DNA of 64,000 nucleotides from Cladochytrium replicatum (taxonomy: Eukaryota; Chytridiomycota; Chytridiomycetes; Cladochytriales; Cladochytriaceae). Shown here one piece after another: positions 55,362 through 64,000 of the stretch. Position numbers and translations under genes: made by a program. The stretch covers positions 186,001-250,000 of the forward strand of contig JAHLKD010000005.1 in assembly GCA_025526935.1 (NCBI GenBank), given 5' to 3'. Positions within the stretch are counted from its first letter, which is position 1; every line of letters begins with the position of its first letter. The notes beneath the pieces are model-generated. The model was not told where the DNA came from. It searched no databases and saw nothing but the letters and a program-made list of their open reading frames with translations.

Positions 55362-56087
55362 AGAAGAAATATATTCACTCCCGTAGAGTGATGTGGGTCA
55401 CATTACCGCCCCACCTTTTTTTATTTGTCTCCTTCCCTTTCTTTCCAGTATGTGCCAATGTGCCATCGACATAGATTTTCCATGTGCCCCCGTTTCACCT
55501 TTTACCATTGAAAGTCATCATCTATCCACACATCTTCAGCAACATAGCAAGCCACTCCTGCTTCGGAGTTAGCCCGCCCAGCTCGACAATAGCATTGATT
55601 TATTCATCGTGTCTACTGAGGAATGCTCGATGAACTGCGTCCTGTGCTGCTCCCGTCGTTCGCTAGCTTTCCAGTAGGCGTCTCTTTCTCTCAAACAGCA
55701 ACGCATGAAGTTAGTCTGGAATTGATGAGTCAAAAACGACTACCCTTGAGCGAAACAGCTCCTCTACAACACGGGAACGCAAAGAGTCTGCCACAAACCT
55801 TACTCGAAGAAGCGAATCGTCGACCAGCTTACCACTCAAATCAGCTTTGAAGAAGAATTCATCTGGAGTGTCTCTATCGGATCTTGGTCAACCATCAGAG
55901 CCAACGGCTATTCCTATCGCCGATGGGCAGAGGGTGCATCTACAGGGCTCCAGTGAATTTGCATTCACTGCTATCTCACCCGTTCTCACATTCACTATAA
56001 AGTGACAAACCGTACATGTGCCAACCCTCGCAAACCATTCCAGCGACACCTCAATCTCCATCAGTGTTGATTCAGCAGCCTCTTATC
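55362..56087. other. Intergenic; no supported gene
   Basis: A 75-codon frame at 55623-55850 shows no feature. The right end should be the promoter of the CBM48-like relic. Confidence 0.3.
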
Positions 56088-56331
56088 ATGAACACTTGAT
56101 TCGAATGGAACTACGGGGGCACGTCGGTCTATCTAACGGGCGAGTTTGATAACTGGGCTATTTCCATTCCGCCCTGTCCCACGACAAAACGGCGAGTCAG
56201 TCGTTTCAGCGAAAGTCGATTTGGACCGGTCGAAGCAATGGATGTTTAAATTTGTAGTTGATGGAGTGTGGAGATGCTCGTACGACTACCCAACAACATC
56301 CGAAACTGGAGGGTTCGTGAACAATGTTTGA
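56088..56331 (+). pseudogene. Relic of a CBM48 / AMPK-beta-type glycogen-binding domain gene
   Basis: ATG AAC ACT at 56088 is followed directly by TGA and then by FEWNYGGTSVYLTGEFDNW, the start of a CBM48 domain of the AMPK-beta/Crp1 kind. The second half, KVDLDRSKQWMFKFVVDGVW and CSYDYPTTSETGGFVNNV, lies in another frame, so there is also a frameshift between (about 56160-56200). Family members bind glycogen-like glucans or cruciform DNA. The short ATG context fits the normal start of such genes with one codon mutated to stop. The remainder of the gene is not recognisable. Confidence 0.75.
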
Positions 56332-56820
56332 AACCATTCGAGGACTCCCCTTTGGCTAGCACTGGTAGTTTCACATATGGCTGGAACTACTCCCGGCTTT
56401 CTCGACCTCCGAAAGCTATTTTCAGCACCGGCGATTCGTCTTCAGACAAGGGATGAAGAGTATCATATGGACTTTGAGTTTCTGGCTTTACATATCTTGA
56501 TCATCTTTGGTCGATGTATTGATTTTGGTACATTTGTGCTTGGCCGATCAGCCACCAAAAATAGTTGTGGTCTGATGTTCTGAGATTCAACTTTCTACAT
56601 CCTTCAAATATATTTCGGGATGATGTTTATTTGAACGAGGTCACCTCTCTGTAAAGATGTTGGAGGAAGGGAAGCATTGCCCCAATATTACGTTATCTGT
56701 TCTTCCTGATCCAAAGATAGCATTTCCTCGACTAAACAAATTAACTTGCAATTTAAGCAAATGAATTTAAGAAGGTTGTGCTGAAGCTGACGAAAACGCA
56801 AGAAGCTGTGGATCATAAGC
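56332..56820. other. Intergenic; no supported gene
   Basis: Only short chance frames are seen. It should include the promoter of the repeat-protein gene. Confidence 0.3.
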
Positions 56821-59216
56821 ATGACGAACGAAAACGACGGCAAAGGCACTCTTCGTCGGCGCCAGAAGCAAGGAGGCCAACAAAGTCAGCGTCCGAACCA
56901 AGATGCGCAACAACCACCTCGTAACCAAAACAAGCATGGGGGTCGCACTGCAAGCTTTATTCTGTCCCTTCTCGTCTTGGCTGGCGGTAAACTTTTTGCA
57001 CAAAACAAGGAAAGAAAACTTTACCAATATCTTGCCTCACAATTAGTTGCAGTTCTGTACTCATTCGCCGATCTCAAGCAGCTTACCTCAGATATGTTAC
57101 AGCGGAGTGCCCGAGCGCCTACGAACCAACCGGCAGCCGTTGTTGGAGGATCATGCGATCCGACCAAAGTGAAGATTAGATGCTTGAGCGACTACTTTTT
57201 CACCCAGTGTGATCCGTACACTTCAGTGTTCTTGGTGGCACAACCCGTGGCCCCTGGAACCGTGTGTATATACTTTTTCGACAAGACGGATAACAAGGAT
57301 TCAATCAGGTTGGATTTCCCGAAAACCAACAGCAATGCAGGCACCGGTAGCACAGGTAACAACAACGGTGGTGCTGGCAACTCTGGTACAGGAAACTCTG
57401 GCTCTGGCAACTCTGGCTCTGGCAACTCCGGCACAGGCAACTCCGGTACGAGCAACTCAGGTACAGGCAATTCTGGCACGGGCAACTCCGGCACAGGCAA
57501 CTCTGGCTCGGGCAACTCAGGTACAGGAAACTCTGGTTCTGGCAACTCGGGCACCGGCAACTCTGGCACGGGCAACTCCGGCACCGGCAATTCTGGTACC
57601 GGAAACTCTGGCACGGGCGACTCCGGCACAGGCAACTCTGGCTCGGGCAACTCCGGTACAGGAAACTCTGGCTCTGGCAACTCGGGCACCGGCAACTCTG
57701 GCATGGGCAACTCCGGCACCGGCAATTCTGGTTCCGCCAACTCTGGCACGGGCAACTCCGGCACAGGCAACTCTGGCTCGGGCAACTCCGGCATAGGAAA
57801 CTCTGGCTCTGGCAACTCTGGCTCTGGCAACTCCGGTACGAGCAACTCCGGCACGGGCAACTCGGGCACCGGCAATTCTGGCACCGGCAACTCTGGCACC
57901 GGCAACTCCGGTACAGGCAATTCTGGCACCGGCAACTCTGGCTCTGGCAACTCTGGCTCGGGCAACTCTGGCTCTGGCAACTCCGGCTCCGGCAACTCCG
58001 GCTCAGGCAACTCCGGTACAGGCAACTCCGGCACAGGCAACTCTGGCTCGGGCAACTCCGGTACAGGAAACTCTGGCTCTGTCAACTCCGGCACCGGCAA
58101 TTCTGGCACCGGCAACTCTGGCACGGGCAACTCTGGCACAGGTAACTCCGGTACAGGAAACTCCGGCACAGGTAGCTCTGGCGCAGGCAACTCAGGAAAC
58201 GCTAACGCCGGGACAGGCAACTCTGGAAACAATATCGTTGGGTCCGCCAATTCAGGCAACAACAACAACAATAATCTTGGAACAGGAAACTCGGGCAACA
58301 ACAATGGTGGTGCCGGAAACTCAGGCAACAATAATGGCGGAACTGGCAACTCCGGAAACAGCAACCTCGGGGCCGGTAACTCCGGCAACAACAACGATGG
58401 TGCTGGAAACTCGGGCAACAACAACCTTGGGCTCGGCAATTCGGGTAACAACAACATTGGGGTCGGTAACTCTGGTAATAACAATCTTGGGCTTGGAAAC
58501 TCGGGCAACAACAATCTTGGTGTTGGCAACTCCGGTAATGCCAATATTGGGCTCGGTAACGCGGGCAGCACCAACAATGGAATTGGCAACTCGGGAGCGA
58601 GCAACAAGGGTGCTGGAAACTCAGGTAGCAACAATGCTGGGACCGGCAGCTCAGGTAGTACCAATACTGGAAGTGGCAACGCTGGTAGCAGTAATGCTGG
58701 TACCGACAACTCTGGCGTCGGGCTTGAAGGATCAGGACGTAAGATTATTCCAGGATTAACCAAACGAATATTAATTTGATTATTCATCTCAATTTAGAGT
58801 CTGGAATTGGAGTCAATGGCATTTATCCTCCGTGCAATGTCAAAAACGTTCCAGGAATCTGCCTCCGTAATGGATTCTTCGCTCTTTGCACAGGAGAAGG
58901 AAAAATTGTCGCGTCGTCACTGGCTGGTGCGGGAACGAAGTGTGCTTACTTGTTCGACGTAACGCAGAAGCGGATCAGCGCAATCGTAGACTTCGATTTC
59001 TCCACTGCTCCCGGGGCGGAAGTGACTGATCTGCTGTTCAGTGACAAAATCGATTTTCCAACCGCTGGTACCCGTTGTCGGGTTGTGGGTAAGGCGGTAT
59101 GCCTTTTGAACCAACAAAGGATGGTCTGTAACAGCGTCAATGTGTGGGAAGTTCAGGGATGTTCATCCTCTGACACATGCATTGGCAGTACATCAACAGA
59201 GCAGAAATGCTTCTAA
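56821..59216 (+). CDS. Extracellular-type cysteine-module protein with a long GNSG repeat
   Basis: Exons are 56821-56986, 57047-58738 and 58798-59216. The first intron is 60 nt, keeps the frame, and contains no stop, so it may also be retained. A basic, Gln-rich N-terminus leads into a hydrophobic segment (FILSLLVLAG, then VAVLYSFADL), a signal anchor or signal peptide. Cysteine module 1 has spacing C-x8-C-x8-C-x18-C. Then comes about 450 residues of GNSG(T/S) and GNSGNNNxG repeats. After the second intron, module 2 follows (C-x8-C-x8-C-x17-C), then module 3 (C-x7-C-x8-C-x10-C-x5-C). Modules look related to each other and to CBM19-like chitin-binding units. I infer a cell-surface or secreted wall protein. 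The repeat resembles the Pentapeptide_2 (NxGxGNxG) family of mycobacterial PPE proteins. Confidence 0.75.
57379..58725 (+). repeat. Coding minisatellite: 15-bp GNSG units, then 30-bp GNSGNNNxG units
   Basis: From about 57379 to 58190 a 15-bp unit (GGCAACTCTGGCACG and variants) is repeated some 50-55 times, encoding GNSG(T/S). From about 58190 a 30-bp unit encoding GNSGNNNxGx takes over for about 15 copies, less regular towards the end. A long antisense frame across it is a by-product of the repeated codons. Confidence 0.95.
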
Positions 59217-59478
59217 GTTATTCATTATGTGTTCGCATAAAATACATTCTCCTATTGATGAATGGAGTAACAGTGCAGCCAGTATAGATGACAGAAGATA
59301 GGACCTTTTTTCCGATTCATTTTTCACAGAGAAAGGTGCTCAAATGTATTCTTCATTGCGTGCTATCTACACCGAAGTGATGAGCCCTTCTGAGTGGAGT
59401 ACAGTCATGAATTTCTGATGGCGTTGTTGGAACTGGAACAATTGCATAGGTAAGCTCACTTTAGAGAAGGTAGCAAAT

Positions 59479-62067
59479 TCAAACCTCAAGCTTCTGTGAT
59501 TTATTCCGTTGTTGCTCTTCTTCGAGTTTGGAAATCAGTTTCTTATTCTCGACCTTATATTCTTTAATCTTGGCATTAAACTGAGCGACCTTTGATTCAT
59601 ATTTCTTTCGGTACTTTGAATCAAGTTAGAAAGCCACGAGAGGAGAAAGAAATCTCTGAAGCTCATACCTGGTCCAATACATCTGATAGTTCCGCAGGCT
59701 TTTCACGAAGTCCTTCGAGTTCTGCTGAAAGGGCCTCCAACCGTTGTGTTAGCACCTGGCGCTCTTTTGTCCACATTGCCTTGATGTTGTCATTAATTGG
59801 GATGCTCTGAGCGAATAATTTTACCTATACTTTTTGCCGTTCGAGGTTGTGCTGATAAGCTTGTCTTTCTTTCTCAAGAACACTTTGAAGCTGAGAAGAC
59901 TCGTTTTGGGATAGTTGACAGCTTCCCTGCAATTTGTTTAAGCGGTCGCTTTGTGTTTTTAACTCGTGAGTCTAGAAAGGTATTTTTGTCGTGGCTTTCT
60001 CACCGAGAAGCAGACTCTTCCTTTCGCGAAATCTCCAAATCACGTTCTGCCCCAGCCAGTCTGATCTCCAGCTCCTGCATTTTGGACGAATGATGTGTGT
60101 TACAAGTTGAGTTCTGCTTGTCGAGATCGTCAACCAGCTTTTGATTTGTAGCTTCAAGGGAAGCGTTTCGCGTGCTTAAGCTGCGGACTTCCTTCTTAAG
60201 CTCGTTAAGCTCCTAAGTTAAGGAATTCGTTTCAAGGGTACATAGATGCGTTTCTGTTTTCACCAACAATTTCAACATGCTTGCGGTATGTTTCTTCCTT
60301 TGCTGTTTGATCAGTCAATTGTTGCTTGAGCAATTGAACTTGATTGGAAAGCTTTGAAACCTTTGTGAGAGACCGCACATGAGTAACTTGCGATAAATGC
60401 TTACGTCTATGTTTTCAGTCTCAAGTTTTGCGACTTTCGCCCATTCCTCTTCACGCGCAATCTGTATCTTTTCAAGCAGCTCTTTTTCTTTGGAGGCCAA
60501 CTTATCCCTCGCACTTTGCGTTTGATCTTGCGATGACTTCAATGCCCTGCAGAACCGAATGGGCAGCTATCTAGTGGCAAATCAGCTGAGACGTACCCTT
60601 TTAAATCCTGGATTTTTCTCTTGTAGTCCATAACGCTATGCTCGAGGTTTGCCTTTTCTTTCATGTGAGAGGTTTTGACATCACTTAGTTCGACTCTGAT
60701 TGAACAGATCAGGTTCCGTTGCGCAAAAGGACAGGTCGTCTACACACTGGTGCCTATGCAGACTGGTTTCTGAAAGCGCTTTCACCTTATCAATCTCTCG
60801 TCGAAGTAATCCGTTTTCTTCTTGTAGGCTGTCATTGCCTTTGAGTTGAGTTTTCACCTCTTGTTCGAGGGAACGGCACTAACGAGATAACTCAGCCATC
60901 GATTGTTTTGCAGCAGCGTTGATAATCCACCTTCGATTGAAGTGAGTCTCGTTCCGCCTGTATGATCTTTGCGTTGGTGCTCTCTTCTAAAAGTCGTTTC
61001 TTATTCAACCGATCCTGTGATTCAGCATTGACGGACAACGTTTCTTTCTCTGCTCTACCAACAACATCAACAATACAACTCAAAACATGCCCAACCCAAA
61101 AAACATTATCTGTTCTCCTACCGAACCTCAGTGAGTTCTCCCAGAATCGCCTGAATTTGGCATTGCAGCTCAGAGCTTTCCCTGCGCAATGTGCGCAGCG
61201 TCCCCGGATCCGTCGTGTTTTCTGATAGGAAAATATTGTAAGGTTGGTCGATCAGTGAGCGTTGTACCCACCTATTGTTGATTGCATTGCCCTTAAGCTG
61301 GACTCCATAGCTCTGATCTCGTCCTGATGGACAAGATTCTGCTCTTTGACGACAGTCTCTTGTTCTGCAACCTTCGATAACAGTTAAAATCGGGGGGGTT
61401 AAGCAGCCTTAGAAATACTGCCACCATTTTGTCGTATTCGGTTTTAAGAAGTTCCAACTCTCTGCGAAGTCGGTAGAACATATCGCGATATTTTTCGGTT
61501 TCCTAACGCTTTTAAGCCACAAGACGATGGTTTCACCATGCACTACTCACATGCTTCAGCGCAGTCCATCTCTTCTCCTGGCTGCTTTCTAGCTCCTCCG
61601 CTATTCTCATTCGAAGCACATCAATATCCCTACAACTTCTGCTTAGTAATACGACATGGGTTGGACAATGCAAGACCGAATACTTTTGGTCGAGGTCTTT
61701 TGATTTTAATTCCGCGATCTCCTTTGCTTTTGTCTCCAGTTGCGTCTTCCAATACTTTTGATCCTCCGCTTTCTCTGCCTCGAGCGTCTCCTATTCGGAA
61801 ACATTGTAATACAATCATCAAGTATTTATTTTTATACCTTCTCTTTGGTTATTATACTAAGCTGCTGACTTAAAGATTCGAGACGTTGTTGTTGGGCTTC
61901 GAAGGAGTCTCTAAGCTAGTTGCTGTCAGCGACATGGCATAAACTTACGTGTTCCTCACCTGATCAAAGTTGTCTTTGTACAAATTACTTTCTTCCTTCA
62001 CCGTTTCAATCACACCGAGCGCAACCTTCAGTTTCTCCAATGCCGATTCATCCACGGCTGTTGCCAT
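59479..62067 (-). CDS. Long coiled-coil protein, possibly centrosome/basal-body type
   Basis: The start ATG at 62067 opens MATAVDESALEKLKVALGV. Many short exons follow with in-frame GT-AG junctions (first exon 62067-61960) down to TGA at 59479. The predicted protein is almost wholly heptad-like coiled coil, rich in Glu, Lys, Gln and Leu. Examples are YRDMFYRLRRELELLKTEYD, LNKKRLLEESTNAKIIQAE, ARDKLASKEKELLEKIQIA and YRKKYESKVAQFNAKIKEY. Length is roughly 650-700 residues. The style resembles centriolar appendage proteins such as CEP83, but I cannot confirm a family. It starts only about 31 bp from the 5' end of the kinesin-2 relic, an arrangement that fits shared ciliary regulation. I did not fix every exon, so undetected frame breaks are possible. 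Confidence 0.55.
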
Positions 62068-62098
62068 TTGCCGCACAGTCGGAAGTGGCGTAGCACGC

Positions 62099-63477
62099 GT
62101 TTCAAAGAATGGAGGTGGTGAAAATGTCTTGGTGGTGGTGCGTTGCCGACCATTCTGCGAGAAAGAAAAGCAAGCAGGACAGATAAAAATTGTTCCAATA
62201 GTACCTGAAACCGGTACTGGAAACCTGGAGAACCCAAAGCAACCTGACCTGATGATGTCCAAATTTTTCACTTTCGACGCAATGTTTGATGAAAATTGCC
62301 AATAGTTGAGAATATCTGTCTCTAAATATTTGGACAAGAGATTGGTGTGTGTAGGACAAGGAATGACACTGACTTAAAAATATAGGAGAGAAAGGAACAG
62401 GAAAGAATTTTCGATGCAGGGTGGCCAATGTGCGGTACCACATGTTGGTAGGATCATACCTAATACGTTCAACCACAGTTTCGACCACATTGCGCGCACG
62501 GTTGACAAAGAAGCCTCGTCCGCGTTTCATTGTTCGAGATTTACAATGAAGAAATCCGAGATCTGCTGACCATACAAGTAAAGGTCAAGTTCCGCCTAAA
62601 GTTGATGTGAGGGAGCATCCCGAGAAAGGGGTGTATGTGAAAGATCTATCAGCATTCGTTGTGAAGAGCGTCGACGCAATGGATAACCTGATGACGCTGG
62701 GGAATAACAACTGCTCGGTCGGTGCCACACTCATGAATGAAAATGCGCAATTTTCTCGATCACGATTGAGTGTGCTGAGGCAGTGAATGGATAGGAACAC
62801 TACTTTGTTGGGATGCTTCACTTGTTGGTCTGGCGGGATAAAGACAATCGAAAACTGGTTCCTCCGGTGATAGATTGAAGGAGGCCACCAAAATCAACTT
62901 ATCTCTGTCAGCCCTGGGAAACTGTATTTCTGCATTAGTTGACGGAAATTCTTCCCATATTCCCTATCGAGATTCAAATTTAACTCGTAAGTCGTCATCC
63001 TTCTATTTGGATCACCCGAATCATCTCCAAGACTCATTGGGAGGAAATGCAAAATAAGCAATCTTCCTCGAATTGTGAAACTTGATGGAATCAAATCTAA
63101 CTTCATAGAACCATGATTATCGCAACAATAAGTCCTTTAAGTTACTACTTTGACGAAACGCTTGGCACCTTGAGATACTCTAATTAGCCGAAGAACATTT
63201 AAAAAAATTCCAAAGATTAATGAGGATCCCAGGGATGCATTGCTTTTTCAGTACCAAGAGGAGACTGAATTGCTCCGAAAGCAGCTCGAGGCTCGACAAA
63301 CGTCGGAGCTATCCCTGCTGCACCGATCATGACCAGGATTCTCAAAAAGGTTAAGAAGGTTGTCAAAAATCATCGACCAAAGCAACCAGAAGGTGAAGAC
63401 GATGAAGACGACGATCAAGGGGACCACCGACGGCGCAGGGATAGCAACGGTGGAGGAACCGTAGCATTCCAGTAAGA
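62099..63477 (+). pseudogene. Relic of a kinesin-2 (KIF3/FLA10-type) motor gene
   Basis: Colinear motor fragments are scattered over three frames: ENVLVVVRCRPFCEKEKQAG and KFFTFDAMFDENC (62115-62302), a corrupted P-loop end GTGK then FSMQG (about 62395-62425), and IIPNTF with FDHIAR (62450-62500). Then come [20 protein letters not shown] and [21 protein letters not shown] (62608-62740), [20 protein letters not shown] and [10 protein letters not shown] (62878-62985). The neck follows (KINEDPRDALLFQYQEE, 63213-63265), then an acidic/basic tail (VKKVVKNHRPKQPEGEDDED). The neck and tail identify heterotrimeric kinesin-2, the anterograde intraflagellar transport motor. A start codon is missing (GTT where ATG is expected at 62099), several stops lie inside, and the region between FDENC and GTGK is eroded. 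It cannot encode a working motor. Confidence 0.85.
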
Positions 63478-63614
63478 TGGAAACTGGGAACGCAGACACG
63501 CTATGATTGCCTTATAACACAATTAAAATTGAGCATGCAACACAGCCAAACGGACATCAACGGACCCGTACCCGCTCGCCAGACTCGGTATACAAAAGTG
63601 GTGTATGTCTTCTA
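63478..63614. other. Short intergenic stretch
   Basis: Nothing recognisable between the kinesin relic and the minus-strand frame at the window edge. Confidence 0.3.
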
Positions 63615-63887
63615 TTAGGCTTGTATGAGGCACCACTCGCGCGCAGGTTGGAGAACTAACCCTACTCCGTTTTCATTGAGAGCACACACCTCCCTCACAG
63701 AAACATTGAATCCATCTTTCTTCCAAATGTAACTGCTCGATAAATTGTTAGCTATCCTCGTCACTTCCCTCGCTCTTCTTTCGGCCTCTTCTCTTGTACT
63801 AATTCCCTCCTTCCAGTTATCTCCTCCAGCCGCAGCTTCTTCAGAATGAACTTTCTCCCAATTCACTTCCTTCATGTGTTTGGCCAT
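63615..63887 (-). CDS. Unrecognised small reading frame or 5' exon
   Basis: The frame from ATG 63887 reads MAKHMKEVNWEKVHSEEAAA and runs 90 codons. A GTGTGTGC donor-like site follows SVRE near 63690, so only the first part may be exonic. The segment ANNLSSSYIWKKDGFNVSV faintly recalls the N-terminal domain of Ecdysoneless, but this is too short to assign. Confidence 0.3.
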   Translation of the reverse strand: MAKHMKEVNWEKVHSEEAAAGGDNWKEGISTREEAERRAREVTRIANNLSSSYIWKKDGFNVSVREVCALNENGVGLVLQPAREWCLIQA

Positions 63888-64000
63888 TTGGTGTTCAATG
63901 TGAACGCACAAGTTGATGATCCGATATCAGCAGTTAAACGGGAGGTCTTACGGCAGCACCCTTTTGAATTTCGCAACGTCGGAGCGCACAGCATGCACGC

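Noticed and set aside
57192-58787. Antisense reading frame of 531 codons (PELPVPE-type repeats) across the GNSG array
   Set aside because: It arises because the 15-bp repeat keeps all stop codons out of that frame. The plus strand has the cysteine modules, splice sites and hydrophobic segment.
1-64000. CRISPR arrays, prokaryotic operons, insertion sequences, rRNA
   Set aside because: No regularly spaced direct repeats, no terminal inverted repeats with a transposase, and no rRNA-like sequence were seen. Gene structure is eukaryotic throughout.

Overview
This window is nuclear DNA of a fungus with small spliceosomal introns (mostly 44-65 nt, GT-AG, in nearly every gene). Genes such as SCAI, an NBAS-size Sec39 protein, LAMTOR2, and relics of a kinesin-2 motor and a Tubby protein are typical of flagellated, early-diverging fungi (Chytridiomycota and relatives) and are mostly missing from Dikarya. 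That placement is an inference from gene content. I could not run a search. I rebuilt exons by hand from splice sites and checked that the coding lengths stay in frame.

Layout. 0-7 kb: a phosphate transporter cluster with one rearranged relic and two intact PHO84-type genes, plus an unknown membrane protein. 8-14.6 kb: a broken GH79 glucuronidase-like gene, a Bem1/Scd2-type polarity scaffold head-to-head with the F1-ATPase chaperone ATP12, then relics of the splicing factor Slt11/RBM22 and of Ecdysoneless. 14.8-24.7 kb: SCAI, a head-to-head pair LAMTOR2/CCZ1 (both lysosome/vacuole regulators), and a 1271-residue dysferlin-domain protein. 25.6-35.5 kb: a 13-exon NBAS/Sec39 tether gene and a Ras GTPase. 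36-45 kb: monoacylglycerol-lipase-like hydrolase, SLC49/FLVCR-like and sugar-type MFS transporters, and an aquaglyceroporin interrupted by an 83-bp tandem duplication. 46.6-49.4 kb: a conserved fungal protein of unknown function. 50-64 kb: an accessory stretch with a Tubby relic, CacyBP/SIP (68-bp tandem duplication at its 3' end), two paralogous genes of an unrecognised family, a CBM48 relic, a cysteine-rich protein with a very long GNSG-repeat, a coiled-coil gene, and a kinesin-2 relic.

Two themes stand out. First, very compact divergent promoters (31-44 bp between start codons). Second, many disrupted genes lie among perfectly intact ones: single-base shifts (often in A runs), frame-breaking tandem duplications of 46/68/83 bp, a micro-inversion and an internal deletion. 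The 8-kb NBAS reading frame is clean, so real decay of duplicated segments is plausible, but uncollapsed overlaps and homopolymer errors in the assembly must be excluded by read mapping.
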